From: Paraburkholderia fungorum
GTDB taxonomy: Bacteria > Pseudomonadota > Gammaproteobacteria > Burkholderiales > Burkholderiaceae
Reading direction: 5' to 3'
DNA length: 64,000 nt
Assembly: GCF_902833645.1 (NCBI RefSeq)
Contig: NZ_CADFGE010000009.1
Coordinates: 1 to 64,000 of the forward strand
The notes beneath the pieces were generated by a model. The model made no database searches and was not told where the DNA came from. It saw only the letters and a list, made by a program, of their open reading frames with translations. A program made the position numbers and the translations under genes. Positions 16,895 to 25,673 of the stretch are shown piece by piece; position 1 is the first letter of the stretch; the number at the start of each line of letters is the position of its first letter.

Positions 16895-17614
16895 ATGCGC
16901 GCACTTATGCTTTCGCAACCGGCCGAGCGGCTTCCGCTCGCGATCTACCTCGCTGCGCGTTCCTGGCTGCTCGCGAACGATCCAGACGCGGCGCGGATGA
17001 TCGAGTGGTCTCTCCACGAGATTCGTCCGCCGCAGTCTCCCGAAGCAATGGCAGGCGAAATCATCTGGATCATTCTCTGTGCGGGTCGCTCCGCGCAGGC
17101 GGCCCGGACGATCGAGGCGAAGGTATGGAGTGCTATTCGCGCCGGCAAGCCGGTCGTGTCGGCATTCGGTTACCGGGCCAAGGCGGCGGCCATTGAACGG
17201 GCGTGGCGGGAACGCGAAGCAGACTTCGCCGCGCTCCAGAATGTGCTGGCGGCCGACGATCCCGTCCGCCTGCTCGAATGGTGCCACGCCATTCCGTTTG
17301 TCGGCGATGACACGCAGTATCAGCTCGCGAAGAATTTCGGGGTTCAGGTGTGTAAGCCCGATATCTGGCTTTGTCGGCTGAGCGGCTTCCCGGATCGGCC
17401 GCGGGCGCCGGTGAAAGTTCGTTTTGCCGCATGCATGGCGTTGTGCGGCGATCTCGCGCGAGGAAGCGGCGACACTATTGCCGTCGTGGACAGTATGCTC
17501 TGGCTGGCGTGCAACAAGGGCGTGCTTGTCACGGATTGTGAAGCGTCGCCGGTCACACTGAATACGGGAGCCGTCACTGCTCGATCGATTTACAAGAGTG
17601 CGCCGCAGGCATGA
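16895..17614 (+). CDS. Possible HhH-GPD-like DNA glycosylase
   Basis: 239 residues starting behind AAAAGGAG. Helical N-terminal half. The C-terminal half contains IPFVGDDTQYQLAKNFGVQV, close to the helix-hairpin-helix of DNA glycosylases (L-x-x-x-P-x-x-G-x3-A), then KPDIWLCRL, the usual place of the catalytic Asp, and VDSMLWLACNKG near the end. Together these suggest a base-excision or structure-specific DNA-binding enzyme. The HhH is imperfect (Phe for Gly after Pro), so catalysis is uncertain. Confidence 0.45.
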   Translation: MRALMLSQPAERLPLAIYLAARSWLLANDPDAARMIEWSLHEIRPPQSPEAMAGEIIWIILCAGRSAQAARTIEAKVWSAIRAGKPVVSAFGYRAKAAAIERAWREREADFAALQNVLAADDPVRLLEWCHAIPFVGDDTQYQLAKNFGVQVCKPDIWLCRLSGFPDRPRAPVKVRFAACMALCGDLARGSGDTIAVVDSMLWLACNKGVLVTDCEASPVTLNTGAVTARSIYKSAPQA

Positions 17615-17856
17615 AGGAGATGATGGACCGCAAGCTTGTACCGCTGCACGGTACCAGGAAGGCGAAATGACCATCACGGTATCGGCATCCAGTTGCGCCG
17701 ACACGCAAGGAATTGCGTCAGCCGGAATTTGACTTCCTGGACTGTTGCCGCGATTACGCTTTCTCGCTAGACTTCGTACTAGCCGTTCGATCGGCAACGT
17801 TCACCACCTTCCTTCGCGATCCGCCTCCCCTCGGCAACCTCTCGCCAGACCGGCAG

Positions 17857-17943
17857 TTTCCGGCCAGCGCTTCTTTCGCGCTTTCCCGAACCCCAACTCT
17901 CCGCATTTTCAACGCCCTCTTCGGGGCACTTGGGAGAGAACTC
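17857..17943 (+). promoter_or_regulatory. Conserved structured 5-prime leader, copy 1
   Basis: Contains AGCGC-N7-GCGCT, then CCCGAA, then ACTCTCC, an inner hairpin GCCC-TCTTC-GGGGC, and GGGAGAG whose ribosome-site bases can pair with CTCTCC. The same layout with changed but still pairing inner stems occurs before 18599 and 33349. Context resembles the radC-motif RNA class. Confidence 0.65.
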
Positions 17944-18396
17944 ATGAATGCGCAACGGAACCAATCGCTGAACCATCTGCAACGCCGTGTGTCTGCAAGC
18001 GAAGGCTCGCCGCTCGCCATCCACTGTGCCTGGACACTCGCGAATCTCCTGGGGATTAACGACTTCGAAGACCCAAACCCGTTTGGGTTTGACTCTACCG
18101 AAGATTGTCTCCGCGAATCTGAGGCGCTTGGGTACCGCGAAGGGTTGACGGGCACGGTGCCTTTCTGGTTCGCTGGCACCCCGCTGGCGACAGCATGGAA
18201 CGCCGGTGCAGACTTCAGGTGCGAATGCGAGATGTATCGTGGCGGCACGCAAGAAGAGTGGGATGCACTCAGCCCCGAGGAACAATCGGCAAGCTGTGAT
18301 TCATTTCATGACCTGTGCGCCAGCGGTGTGGGCGAACGACACCACTTCTACGATCTTCTCATGAAGAAATGGATGGTCGGCTACGTCGGCCATTAA
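17944..18396 (+). CDS. Unknown cytosolic protein behind a conserved leader
   Basis: 150 residues, acidic, with no membrane segment. The middle has a run of aromatic and Gly residues (GYREGLTGTVPFWFAGTPLATAW) and several Cys (FRCECEMY, ASCDSFHDLC). I start at the ATG behind GGGAGAG, because the conserved leader at 17857 ends exactly there; a longer frame upstream is only the leader read in frame. Sharing its leader with a methyltransferase and another element gene suggests a DNA-related or anti-defence role. Family not recognised. Confidence 0.6.
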   Translation: MNAQRNQSLNHLQRRVSASEGSPLAIHCAWTLANLLGINDFEDPNPFGFDSTEDCLRESEALGYREGLTGTVPFWFAGTPLATAWNAGADFRCECEMYRGGTQEEWDALSPEEQSASCDSFHDLCASGVGERHHFYDLLMKKWMVGYVGH

Positions 18397-18501
18397 TCAA
18401 TCAAGGACTGCGCGAGCCCTCATCCGTTGCGGTGGGGGCTCCGCTCACCTCGCAGCCGCCCGACCCGCGGCAACGCTGCGTGTACGGTGAAAACTTCGAC
18501 A

Positions 18502-18598
18502 TTCCGGCACTTTCCGCTCAGCGTTTCAAAGCGCTTACCCGAAGCTGCCAACTCTCCTGTTTTTCAACGCGCCATCGGGCGCAAAAAGGAGGGAGTCT
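18502..18598 (+). promoter_or_regulatory. Conserved structured 5-prime leader, copy 2
   Basis: Same plan as at 17857: AGCG/GCGCT hairpin, ACCCGAAGC, AACTCTCC, inner stem GCGCC-ATC-GGGCGC, and GGAGGGAGT just before the ATG. The inner stem differs from copy 1 in sequence but keeps pairing. Confidence 0.65.
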
Positions 18599-20386
18599 AT
18601 GAACACGCAACAAAACGGCACGCGGGACCTGTTTCAGTTCTACCCCACGCCGCCTGATCTCGCTACGCGAGTCTGGAGCAAATTGAACAATAAGCACCCG
18701 GACCGGGTGCTCGAGCCTTCCGCGGGAAAGGGTCATCTCTTGACGGGGATGCACGATCGCCGACACTCCTATGGCACCCAATCGTATGCCCACGTGGACT
18801 GCTGCGAAATCGATGTTCGCCACCACTCTGATCTTCGCGAGCTTGGCGTGAAAATCGTAGGACACGACTTTCTCGCGATGCAGTCAGGTGCCTGCTATTC
18901 GGCGATCGTCGGCAACCCGCCGTTTCACAACGGCGAGAAGCACGTGCTGAAAGCGTGGGACTTGCTATGGGATGGCGAGGTGGTGATGATCATCAATGCC
19001 GAAACTGTCCGGAAACCGCTGTCGGCAGAGCGCAAACGGCTCGTCAAACTCATTGACGATTTCGGCGACGTCGAATTTGTCGAAGGAGCTTTTGAGGTCG
19101 ACGACGCGGAACGCCGCACGCCAGTGGATGTGGCAATCGTTCACCTCGTGAAGAAGGCTGACGTCGGGTCGTTTGTGACGATGGATCTCCTGCGCGGCAT
19201 GCAGCGAGACACCGTCAGCAATGAGGAACTCGGGCGTGGATATGCCGAGCCTCAGCAGTTGGCGTTGCCCGCGAACGAAATCGAAAACCGTGTCCTTATC
19301 TTCGATGCAGCGGTGGAAAGCGCCCGCGCAGCAATTTTCGCGGAGGCTCAGGCCAGTGCGTACGCGGGCATGCTCGGCGAATCGATAGGGCCACGTTCTC
19401 CTGGCCAGTCGGACCGGGTGGTCGCACCTAAGGTTGAATTGGTTCGTGCGGCCCTGGGCAAGGCGTACGGTGATTTGAAGGGGCGTGCCTGGGCATCGGT
19501 CGTTAGGTCGGCCGACGTGACAAGCCGGCTGTCGAGTCAGGCTCAGAAGCGGGTCGAGTCTGAGTTCAAGCTGATTGCAGAGCTTGAGTTCACGGTGGAG
19601 AACATCTACAGCTTTCTGATCGGGATCTGCGAGCAACAGGGAAAGATCCAGATCGATATGCTGTGCGACACCTTCGACCGGATCACTCGCTACCATAGCG
19701 ATAACACTGCCTACTACCGTGGTTGGCGCAGCAACGACAAGCACTACCGGTCCATTGGGCGGCGGATTCGTTATACACGTTTCATCATCCCTGGCTTCAC
19801 CGCGGATACGTGGAACAGATCTGCACCATGGGAAATGCAAAGCCTGCTTGCGGACTTCGACAAGGGGTTTGCGTTGCTGGCTGGAGACACCGCTCCCGCG
19901 GTGAGTCTGGTCAGTGCGTGCAACTCGTGCTGGACTGAGTTGAAGCATGGAGCGCGAGTCGAATCGTCGTACTTTGACATCCGCTACTACCCGGGGATGG
20001 GAACCATCCACTTCTTTCCTCGGGACAAGAAGCTGATCGACCGTCTCAACCGGGTAGTTGGACGCCACCGCGGTTGGCTTCCTGCTGAAAACTTGAAACT
20101 GGAGTCAGCCGGCTTCTGGGACCAGTATGAGAAGGCTGAGAAACTGGACAAGGAGATCCGCAAAGCTGTAGCCAAGGGTGGCATCCGTTCGTACGATGAT
20201 CCGTTCAGGTCCATCGATCACGAGTCGTGGGACGGCCACGAGCAGGCCTGCGAGAGGATTGACCAAGCGATGAAGGAAGTGCACGAAGCTAACGGCATCC
20301 AGGTCGCGTTTCGGCTGGCATCTGAGCAATCCAAAGACGCCAGCGCTGCGACCCAGCATCAACTGCCGCTTCTTGCAGCGGCATAA
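18599..20386 (+). CDS. Class I SAM-dependent DNA methyltransferase with DUF4942 domain
   Basis: 595 residues. N-terminal FYPTPPDLA leads into a Rossmann methyltransferase: VLEPSAGKGHLL (SAM motif I), DFLAM and VGNPPFHNGEKH (catalytic NPPF, N6-adenine type), to about residue 200. The C-terminal half (EFTVENIYSFLIGICEQQG to the end) matches DUF4942, which accompanies such enzymes on plasmids and integrative elements. No restriction enzyme is adjacent, so an orphan methylase protecting the element is likely. The start sits directly behind the leader at 18502, and a terminator follows at 20428. Confidence 0.85.
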   Translation: MNTQQNGTRDLFQFYPTPPDLATRVWSKLNNKHPDRVLEPSAGKGHLLTGMHDRRHSYGTQSYAHVDCCEIDVRHHSDLRELGVKIVGHDFLAMQSGACYSAIVGNPPFHNGEKHVLKAWDLLWDGEVVMIINAETVRKPLSAERKRLVKLIDDFGDVEFVEGAFEVDDAERRTPVDVAIVHLVKKADVGSFVTMDLLRGMQRDTVSNEELGRGYAEPQQLALPANEIENRVLIFDAAVESARAAIFAEAQASAYAGMLGESIGPRSPGQSDRVVAPKVELVRAALGKAYGDLKGRAWASVVRSADVTSRLSSQAQKRVESEFKLIAELEFTVENIYSFLIGICEQQGKIQIDMLCDTFDRITRYHSDNTAYYRGWRSNDKHYRSIGRRIRYTRFIIPGFTADTWNRSAPWEMQSLLADFDKGFALLAGDTAPAVSLVSACNSCWTELKHGARVESSYFDIRYYPGMGTIHFFPRDKKLIDRLNRVVGRHRGWLPAENLKLESAGFWDQYEKAEKLDKEIRKAVAKGGIRSYDDPFRSIDHESWDGHEQACERIDQAMKEVHEANGIQVAFRLASEQSKDASAATQHQLPLLAAA

Positions 20387-20427
20387 CAGATGCAAGGAAA
20401 TCGGTAACCCGTAACCCGTAACCCACG

Positions 20428-20468
20428 CCCACCGAGCACTCCGACAGGAGTGCCGGTGGGTTTTCTCT
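20428..20468 (+). terminator. Rho-independent terminator of the methyltransferase gene
   Basis: CCCACCGAGCACTCC pairs with GGAGTGCCGGTGGG (one bulge) around GACA and is followed by TTTTCTCTTT. The same style of terminator follows the genes at 33349 and 34681. Confidence 0.8.
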
Positions 20469-20484
20469 TTCCAGCCGACTGGTG

Positions 20485-20694
20485 TTAGTCCAGAGGTGTA
20501 TCTGTGAACCCCGCGTGGGCTAGATCCACGGTCAGGCTGCTCTCTGTAGTATCTTTTCCAGCATATTTCCGAGCCCACAGCCTGCGTTGTGCCGGCGTCT
20601 TTTTCGCGCACGTGTGCTCATGGCGGCGCTTCCATGCCTTGCACAAACCCTGCATGTCCCGGTTGAATATCGTGAAGAGAGCGATACTCTGCAC
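20485..20694 (-). CDS. Possible small basic protein, doubtful
   Basis: A 69-residue frame with KAWKRRHEHTCAKKTPAQRR and WARKYAGKDTTE looks protein-like, but there is no good ribosome site. Another frame just upstream (MSINNTGFAYCKF) stops inside it, as if a single gene had been frameshifted. The 20.47-20.78 kb stretch has no better candidate. Confidence 0.25.
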   Translation of the reverse strand: MQSIALFTIFNRDMQGLCKAWKRRHEHTCAKKTPAQRRLWARKYAGKDTTESSLTVDLAHAGFTDTPLD

Positions 20695-20784
20695 CGCCGA
20701 ATTTGCAATAGGCGAAGCCTGTGTTGTTGATGCTCATTTTGTTCGGCCTTCGTTTCCAGTCGATTCATTGATCCTGTCCGAGAA

Positions 20785-21252
20785 TTAAAACTCCTCGCGC
20801 CGCCAGCCGCCCCCGTCGCGCTTGCGAACCTTCGTGATGCCGACGAAGCGGAACATCGGATACAGGTACGCTGCGGTCTTGATTTTCACGCGGGCGTCGT
20901 CCTTCCAGAACCCCTTGACCTCGCGGAGTTCAAGCTCGCCATTCTTGAGGCGAACGAGGAAGTCGGATGTGTAGAAGGTCCTTTTGCCGAGACGTAGCTT
21001 GACGGCTTCGAACTGGTACGAGGTGATTTCGCCGGCCTGCTTTTCCAACTCGAGCTGCGCGGCGTACGCGGTCTCGGTTTTGTTCATCACGCCATCGGGT
21101 AGCCTTCCGAGCGCGAGCATGCGGTCCTGTGGCTTTGGCGGCGCGGGCTGCATGTTCGTCACCGTCGCGGCGGGCGGAGGTGCTGCGCGCGATCCTGTGC
21201 GCTTCATCAGCGCCTCGTACTCCTCCTCCGAAAACCTCAGTCCTGTTGCCAT
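20785..21252 (-). CDS. DUF1064-family nuclease-like protein
   Basis: 155 residues, starting at MATGLRF behind GGGGG. The C-terminal 95 residues match the phage and plasmid DUF1064 pattern: MNKTETAYA, FEAVKLRLGKRTFYTSDFLV, ELREVKGFWKDDARVKIK. The D-x(n)-E-V-K arrangement is a PD-(D/E)xK nuclease core, so a Holliday-junction-like or DNA-end nuclease role is plausible. The first 50 residues are a Pro-rich linker. Confidence 0.75.
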   Translation of the reverse strand: MATGLRFSEEEYEALMKRTGSRAAPPPAATVTNMQPAPPKPQDRMLALGRLPDGVMNKTETAYAAQLELEKQAGEITSYQFEAVKLRLGKRTFYTSDFLVRLKNGELELREVKGFWKDDARVKIKTAAYLYPMFRFVGITKVRKRDGGGWRREEF

Positions 21253-21375
21253 CCGTGCCCCCTTGAAAGCCATTGGTCTTTCGAGGCTACGGGGCAGGCT
21301 GGGAATGCAAGTCGGGCTACGAGCGTGAAACGCGCCGCGGGCCTCCCTAAAGCGGCGATTGGCGGTTTTACGCGA

Positions 21376-21780
21376 TCAGATAGCGACTGATCGTGCCGAG
21401 AATTCGGGCGTCTCGGCGTTGTCGGCGTGGATAGCGAGGATCAACGCGTGGAGGGCGGCAAACGTCCGGGGCGACCGTCCTCCGCCTGTACCCGGGGTGC
21501 AGAATTCGAGCCGCGCGGCGCGTGAGTCGTTGACGATGGACACACAGACGTCCCCGTCCGGCTGTTTGAGGAGGACGATGCGACTCGTGAGCGACATGTC
21601 GTCGCGCCGGCCGATCATCGTGTTGCGCTCAATTGCGGCCTCGGATGCGAAGGTCGCTTGAGCTGATGCGATCTGCGCCCTCGCCAGGCGAATGAGTTCG
21701 CGGCCGACGTGGGTATCAGCGAGCGGGGTGCCGTCGTCGAGTAGAAGCTTGTGCGCTTCTTCAATGATGCGGTGTTCCAT
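21376..21780 (-). CDS. Unknown small protein
   Basis: 134 residues from MEHRIIEEAHKLL (an ATG 24 bases upstream is the alternative). Helical N-terminal half with regular Leu/Ala, then a beta-like segment (RIVLLKQPDGDVCVSIV) and LHALILAIHAD. No recognised domain. It lies between the DUF1064 and hipA genes on the same strand. Confidence 0.5.
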   Translation of the reverse strand: MEHRIIEEAHKLLLDDGTPLADTHVGRELIRLARAQIASAQATFASEAAIERNTMIGRRDDMSLTSRIVLLKQPDGDVCVSIVNDSRAARLEFCTPGTGGGRSPRTFAALHALILAIHADNAETPEFSARSVAI

Positions 21781-21874
21781 GATGAGATCTGGGCAGAAGG
21801 TCATTTGTGCGTTAGCCGGTGTTCAGGAACCACGGTACGCGCACCAGTTCGAAGTCAAGCACGCCGGGCAATAT

Positions 21875-23182
21875 TCAGGACGGAGTGGCGATCGCCACTC
21901 CGCCGGTCAGGCGCTCGGTGACGCTCTTGCGCACCGCCTCAGGTGCGGTGGCGAGAATGGCTGGCCAACGCCTCTGCGCTTCGACCACGGTCGCGCGCGC
22001 GACGCTGACCCAGTGATTCACTCGGCGCAGTCCCGCTTTCTGGAACAGCGCCTCCAGATCGTCCCACGTGAGGGCGCGCAACTTCTGGTCGATGGCGCGG
22101 TTCAGCGCATAGTCGTTCTCGCTGACGGCCGCGAAGAACGACGTTACCGGCACGGGGTCATAGAGCGGCGCGAGCTGCGGCGTGCGGCCATCCGGGTAGA
22201 CCAGTGCCCAGTTCTTCAGATGCGCGTCGCAGTTACCCATCAGAATGAATGCCACAAACCGGCGGATGAACTCTTTGACGTCCTGCGCGGGGCGCGCGGA
22301 GAATCGGTCGAGCGTGCCGAGCATGGCGGGGTAGTCGATCATGAGATCGCGGCCGTACTTTGCGCGAGGGTCGTAGCGCAGCACCTGGGCGAACTCTTCC
22401 ATGTGAACGCGCCGCCCGCCCTCCGTGCGATCGAAGCGCTTCACCGCCAGCACCTCGTCGAACGGAATATGCTCGGGCAGTTCGGCATCTGCGCGGGAAA
22501 CGATCTCGGCCCACGCGCAGTCCAGCTCGAGCGCCTGGCAGAGTTTGAAACCGGTCATCTCGATCTCCACCAGATCCGGATGGCGCGTGGTCGGTAGCTT
22601 CAGGATGTACGAGCCCGCCTCGCCGTGGCGCTTCACCACGTAGCGCCGGCCGTCGCGGATCGCCGAGAACTTGGTGACCACGCCGGGAATCGACGCGGCA
22701 TCCTCCACCGGACTCTCGACGAAGCCGGGCTCGAGGACGTCCAGACCAAGCGCGGTGTGCCACAGACGCACCGGGTCAGGAATGCCTTCCTGAGGCGGGA
22801 CAGGCTCGACCTCAACCGCACCCATCAAGTCGTGACCCGCTGCCGCGAGCAGCTCGAACTCGTCGTCTTCGCTGCAGCCGCGCTCGCGCGCGAGGCGCTC
22901 GCGGTTATGGCTTTCCGGCAGCAGGTTCTGGAAGAACGACGGCCACTTGCCACCCGTGCGCACGATGCGCTCGTCCGACTGAGACTTGAGGGTTGCGACA
23001 GTGTCAGCGTCCGTGGCGCCGATGTAGGAATAGGACAGAACCGGGCGCTGCGGATCGTTGATGTAATCGGGGTCGAACGACACCCGCAGGATGTCACCGT
23101 ATGCGGACAGGTAACCGATCGGGCGGCGCACGCCGTCAGGCTGGTGCAGGTACAGGCGCAAGTAGCGGATCGATGTGGTCAT
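21875..23182 (-). CDS. hipA: HipA-family serine/threonine kinase toxin
   Basis: 435 residues, the normal HipA size. N-terminal GDILRVSFDPDYI and SQSDERIVRTGGKWPSFFQNLLPE are HipA N1-like. VTKFSAIRDGRRYVVKR gives the ATP-binding strand and Lys, MGNCDAHLKNW the catalytic Asp and Asn, and LAPLYDPV the metal-binding Asp of the activation segment. HipA phosphorylates glutamyl-tRNA synthetase in E. coli and causes dormancy; substrates differ in relatives. Its start overlaps the antitoxin stop (23179). Confidence 0.9.
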   Translation of the reverse strand: MTTSIRYLRLYLHQPDGVRRPIGYLSAYGDILRVSFDPDYINDPQRPVLSYSYIGATDADTVATLKSQSDERIVRTGGKWPSFFQNLLPESHNRERLARERGCSEDDEFELLAAAGHDLMGAVEVEPVPPQEGIPDPVRLWHTALGLDVLEPGFVESPVEDAASIPGVVTKFSAIRDGRRYVVKRHGEAGSYILKLPTTRHPDLVEIEMTGFKLCQALELDCAWAEIVSRADAELPEHIPFDEVLAVKRFDRTEGGRRVHMEEFAQVLRYDPRAKYGRDLMIDYPAMLGTLDRFSARPAQDVKEFIRRFVAFILMGNCDAHLKNWALVYPDGRTPQLAPLYDPVPVTSFFAAVSENDYALNRAIDQKLRALTWDDLEALFQKAGLRRVNHWVSVARATVVEAQRRWPAILATAPEAVRKSVTERLTGGVAIATPS

Positions 23183-23520
23183 CGGTTGTTACCTTCTTTA
23201 TCGGTGGAGGAGGCCTGGTCGCGCATCATGAGGTCGATAACGGACGGCGGCGCGTCGGTGCCGGGCGGCTGCGCGAGATATCGGCCGCCCGAACGGATGA
23301 AGTTCTCAAGCGCCGGGCGCAGTTCGGTCGGGACCAGAACGAGGTCCATGCCCACGCCGCGGGCGATCTCCTCGACGGTGGACAGACGTGGGTCGATGAC
23401 GCCTGACAGCGCCCGCTGGACCGTCGGCACGCTGAAGCCAGTCCGCGCCGCCAGATCTTCCTGGCGCAGTTTCATCGACTTGCGAGCTGCGTCGATCGTG
23501 TGCATGATCGAACTAAGCAT
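23179..23520 (-). CDS. hipB: HipB-like XRE antitoxin
   Basis: 113 residues. The HTH (KLRQEDLAARTGFSVPTVQRAL) matches HipB. The tail (PPSVIDLMMRDQASS) is the flexible part that usually contacts HipA. It overlaps hipA by four bases and should repress the operon with it. The upstream AT-rich region holds ACTAAG and CTTAGT in inverted positions as possible operator halves. ATG at 23520 is used; a second ATG lies five codons in. Confidence 0.85.
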   Translation of the reverse strand: MLSSIMHTIDAARKSMKLRQEDLAARTGFSVPTVQRALSGVIDPRLSTVEEIARGVGMDLVLVPTELRPALENFIRSGGRYLAQPPGTDAPPSVIDLMMRDQASSTDKEGNNR

Positions 23521-23765
23521 GATATGGATTCACCATGAAAAACATATATTACTTAGTATAATCGCAAGCTGTGCAGACGCAACGACAAACATCATAAACT
23601 ATGTAATATGGATAGAATACAAAGATAAATGGGTATTTGTGCGTGGTCGCCCCGGCCATCGCGGACTGAACAAGATCGGCCGAATGCGCCGCGCGTGCAG
23701 GACCGCAGGCGCGGTACCGGTCGAGTCGGGTTGGATCAGTCCGGGAGTCTTATTGCAGCGCGAGG
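23521..23765. other. AT-rich hipBA promoter region and spacer
   Basis: The first 110 bases are conspicuously AT-rich against the local background and should hold the hipBA promoter and operators. The remainder has no supported gene. Confidence 0.5.
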
Positions 23766-23781
23766 CTGTATGTATGTACAG
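23766..23781 (+). promoter_or_regulatory. LexA (SOS) box-like site
   Basis: CTGTATGTATGTACAG fits CTGT-N8-ACAG with the alternating TA core of proteobacterial SOS boxes. It lies about 125 bases before the gene at 23907. Compare the near-ideal box at 48129. Confidence 0.55.
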
Positions 23782-23906
23782 TGGTCGGGTAAAATGGCGT
23801 GTCCGAGCGCGCCGCCAGATGATGCTCGGCAACGAACTGAAGCGCATCGGGCTGCGCCGCGTAAGTACGAGCCGAGCGAGCCCACGGCAGAGACATGGAT
23901 TGACCG

Positions 23907-24404
23907 ATGTTCGAACACAAAGCCATCATGCGGGTCCACCCGCTTTACAAGCGAACGCTCTCGGCGCCGGTTCTCCGCAATCGAGCGTCGTGGCCCACAG
24001 CCGACCATGAGGCCGGCGTCGTGGGTATCGTGCTCTATCCCGAAGATGGCGAGCACCAGACGGTCGAGGCGGCTGCGACGTGCGGCTTCGCTTTGTGCCT
24101 GATCGTGGATTTGCCTCGCAACACCGGCGTCTCCGCCACGAAGGGCTTCGCATCGTATGCGCGTGCGATCGCGTCCACGCAGCACCAGGCAATCGACGAT
24201 ATCGCGTGGTTCGGACTCGATTCGGTGGGTAACTTTGATGCGGTATCGCTGCAGGGCGAGTACGCGGAGTTTTCGTCTATCGTGCAGCCGGGTCACGTGC
24301 CGCGCAGCCTAAGCGCGTTCATGGAGCGTGTGGAGCACATGTTCGGCACGGCGCCGGACATTTTCGTCAGGACGGTCACGGCCATGCTAAAGGATCTGTC
24401 TTAA
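23907..24404 (+). CDS. Unknown protein, possibly SOS-regulated
   Basis: 165 residues without membrane segments. GVVGIVLYPEDGEHQTVEAAATCGF and FALCLIVDLPRN (read as separate strands, residues 38-70) suggest an alpha/beta fold. The C-terminus is helical (LSAFMERVEHMFG). Family not recognised. The LexA-like box upstream is the only regulatory clue. No strong ribosome site; the nearest purine-rich bases are GACATGGATTGACCG. Confidence 0.55.
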   Translation: MFEHKAIMRVHPLYKRTLSAPVLRNRASWPTADHEAGVVGIVLYPEDGEHQTVEAAATCGFALCLIVDLPRNTGVSATKGFASYARAIASTQHQAIDDIAWFGLDSVGNFDAVSLQGEYAEFSSIVQPGHVPRSLSAFMERVEHMFGTAPDIFVRTVTAMLKDLS

Positions 24405-24467
24405 CCGAGCCGGAATGGCGGCGCGTGGAAAGTGCTACCCGGCGCGCGCCGGGCAGCACGGTACGCG

Positions 24468-25055
24468 TTAAGCGATGACCGGCGTTTGCTCCGGTGCGGT
24501 CTGTTCCGGGGCGACAGCCGTTTTCCGGGCGCGGGGCTTCGGTGCGGCCGTCTTCTTCGCTGCCGGTGCAGCAGCCTTCCTGGCGACAACCTTGCCTTTC
24601 GCTGCGGATTTTTTGGCGGCGGCTTTCTTGGCCGCGACGCGCTTCGTCGCAACCTTCTTCGCCGGCGCCGTATTGGCGACTCCGGCTTCCGGCTTCGCCG
24701 CAGGGCTCGCACCGTCAATCAGAAACTTGGTCCGGTCCTTCGCGCTCGCGATCCAGCCAGGTGCTCGGCCGTGGCCAGTCCAGGTCGCGCCCGTCTTCGG
24801 GTCTCGGTATTTCGGCTGCGGCGGCGCTTTCACGCGAGTCGACACCTTCAACTTGGTGGCCGATTTCTCGCCCGCGGAACTCTTCGATAACGGCTTGCCC
24901 TTCAGATGACGTTCAATGTCCGCCAGGCTGATGCCATGCGTGTTCATCAGGTCGTGGATCTTGTTGAGCGTGGCGGTCGCCTGTTTGGCGATGAGAACCT
25001 CTGCTTGTTGCTGGAGTTTCCTGATCTTCAAATTGAGTGACTCAATGGTTGCCAT
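24468..25055 (-). CDS. H-NS family nucleoid protein with Ala/Lys-rich tail
   Basis: 195 residues. N-terminal helices for dimerisation (residues 1-50), then the DNA-binding core KYRDPKTGATWTGHGRAPGWI, the H-NS minor-groove loop. After residue 115 comes an unusual tail of KKVATKR, AAKKAAAK and KSAAKGK blocks like the Burkholderia extended H-NS and eukaryotic H1. Plasmid- or island-borne H-NS proteins silence AT-rich foreign genes; the AT-rich insertions near 42.6 and 44.0 kb would be natural targets. Two ATG-proximal ribosome bases GAAGAGGAAG. Confidence 0.9.
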   Translation of the reverse strand: MATIESLNLKIRKLQQQAEVLIAKQATATLNKIHDLMNTHGISLADIERHLKGKPLSKSSAGEKSATKLKVSTRVKAPPQPKYRDPKTGATWTGHGRAPGWIASAKDRTKFLIDGASPAAKPEAGVANTAPAKKVATKRVAAKKAAAKKSAAKGKVVARKAAAPAAKKTAAPKPRARKTAVAPEQTAPEQTPVIA

Positions 25056-25113
25056 GCCTTCCTCTTCTTGTTAAGGGATTGCGCACTATGCCACAGGATA
25101 TGCGCGGCTCGTC

Positions 25114-25554
25114 CTAGCGATCGCGGGAAGGCGTTGGTGTAACCGCAAGCAACGGATCGAGCGATTCGAGAAATTCACGTTGCTCGCGCTCAATCGGACT
25201 CCACGAAGGATCTGAGACTTCGACGAAACCACGCGGCTTTGAGTCGCAGAAAAGAGCCATTACGCGTTGACGCCATGTGCGTTTTGCCTGGAGACGGGCC
25301 AGAGTCTCGAAGCGAATCTCCGACCATTCGTGGCTGGAATCCATGCGGAACACCCGAAGCCGTGCGGCGTCTACGTCTGCCAACTCGCTATCGAGCAGAC
25401 CGGTGACGACGGCCTCGATGGAGTTGTCCAGAAAGAGGCTTGTGTCCGGATCCTGCTTCAAGACAAGCGTGGGTATCTCGTCCACGACCCGGAAGGTATA
25501 GGCGCATTGGGCGTAGTAGCCCGGAACGAAGCCCTGGTACTGAAGAGTTTTCAT
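25114..25554 (-). CDS. Unknown protein
   Basis: 146 residues. Starts MKTLQYQGFVPGYYAQCAYTF after a purine-rich site. Mixed alpha/beta with an acidic middle (SELADVDAARLRVF) and a helical C-terminus ending PTPSRDR. No recognised domain, no membrane segment. Same strand as the H-NS gene but 58 bases away. Confidence 0.5.
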   Translation of the reverse strand: MKTLQYQGFVPGYYAQCAYTFRVVDEIPTLVLKQDPDTSLFLDNSIEAVVTGLLDSELADVDAARLRVFRMDSSHEWSEIRFETLARLQAKRTWRQRVMALFCDSKPRGFVEVSDPSWSPIEREQREFLESLDPLLAVTPTPSRDR

Positions 25555-25673
25555 TGTTGAGACCTCTAGACGGTGATCGGAATCGCCTAAGCAATCAGCG
25601 CCGCGTGAGCATGCAGGCGGCGCGGAACGCCGTGAGGCTGGAGTTCAGCAGGCAGAAGATCAGGGAGGGCGGG

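Noticed and set aside
22625-24010. Plus-strand frame of 461 codons
   Set aside because: It is the antisense of hipA and hipB with an Arg/Ala-rich translation; hipBA motifs on the other strand are unmistakable.
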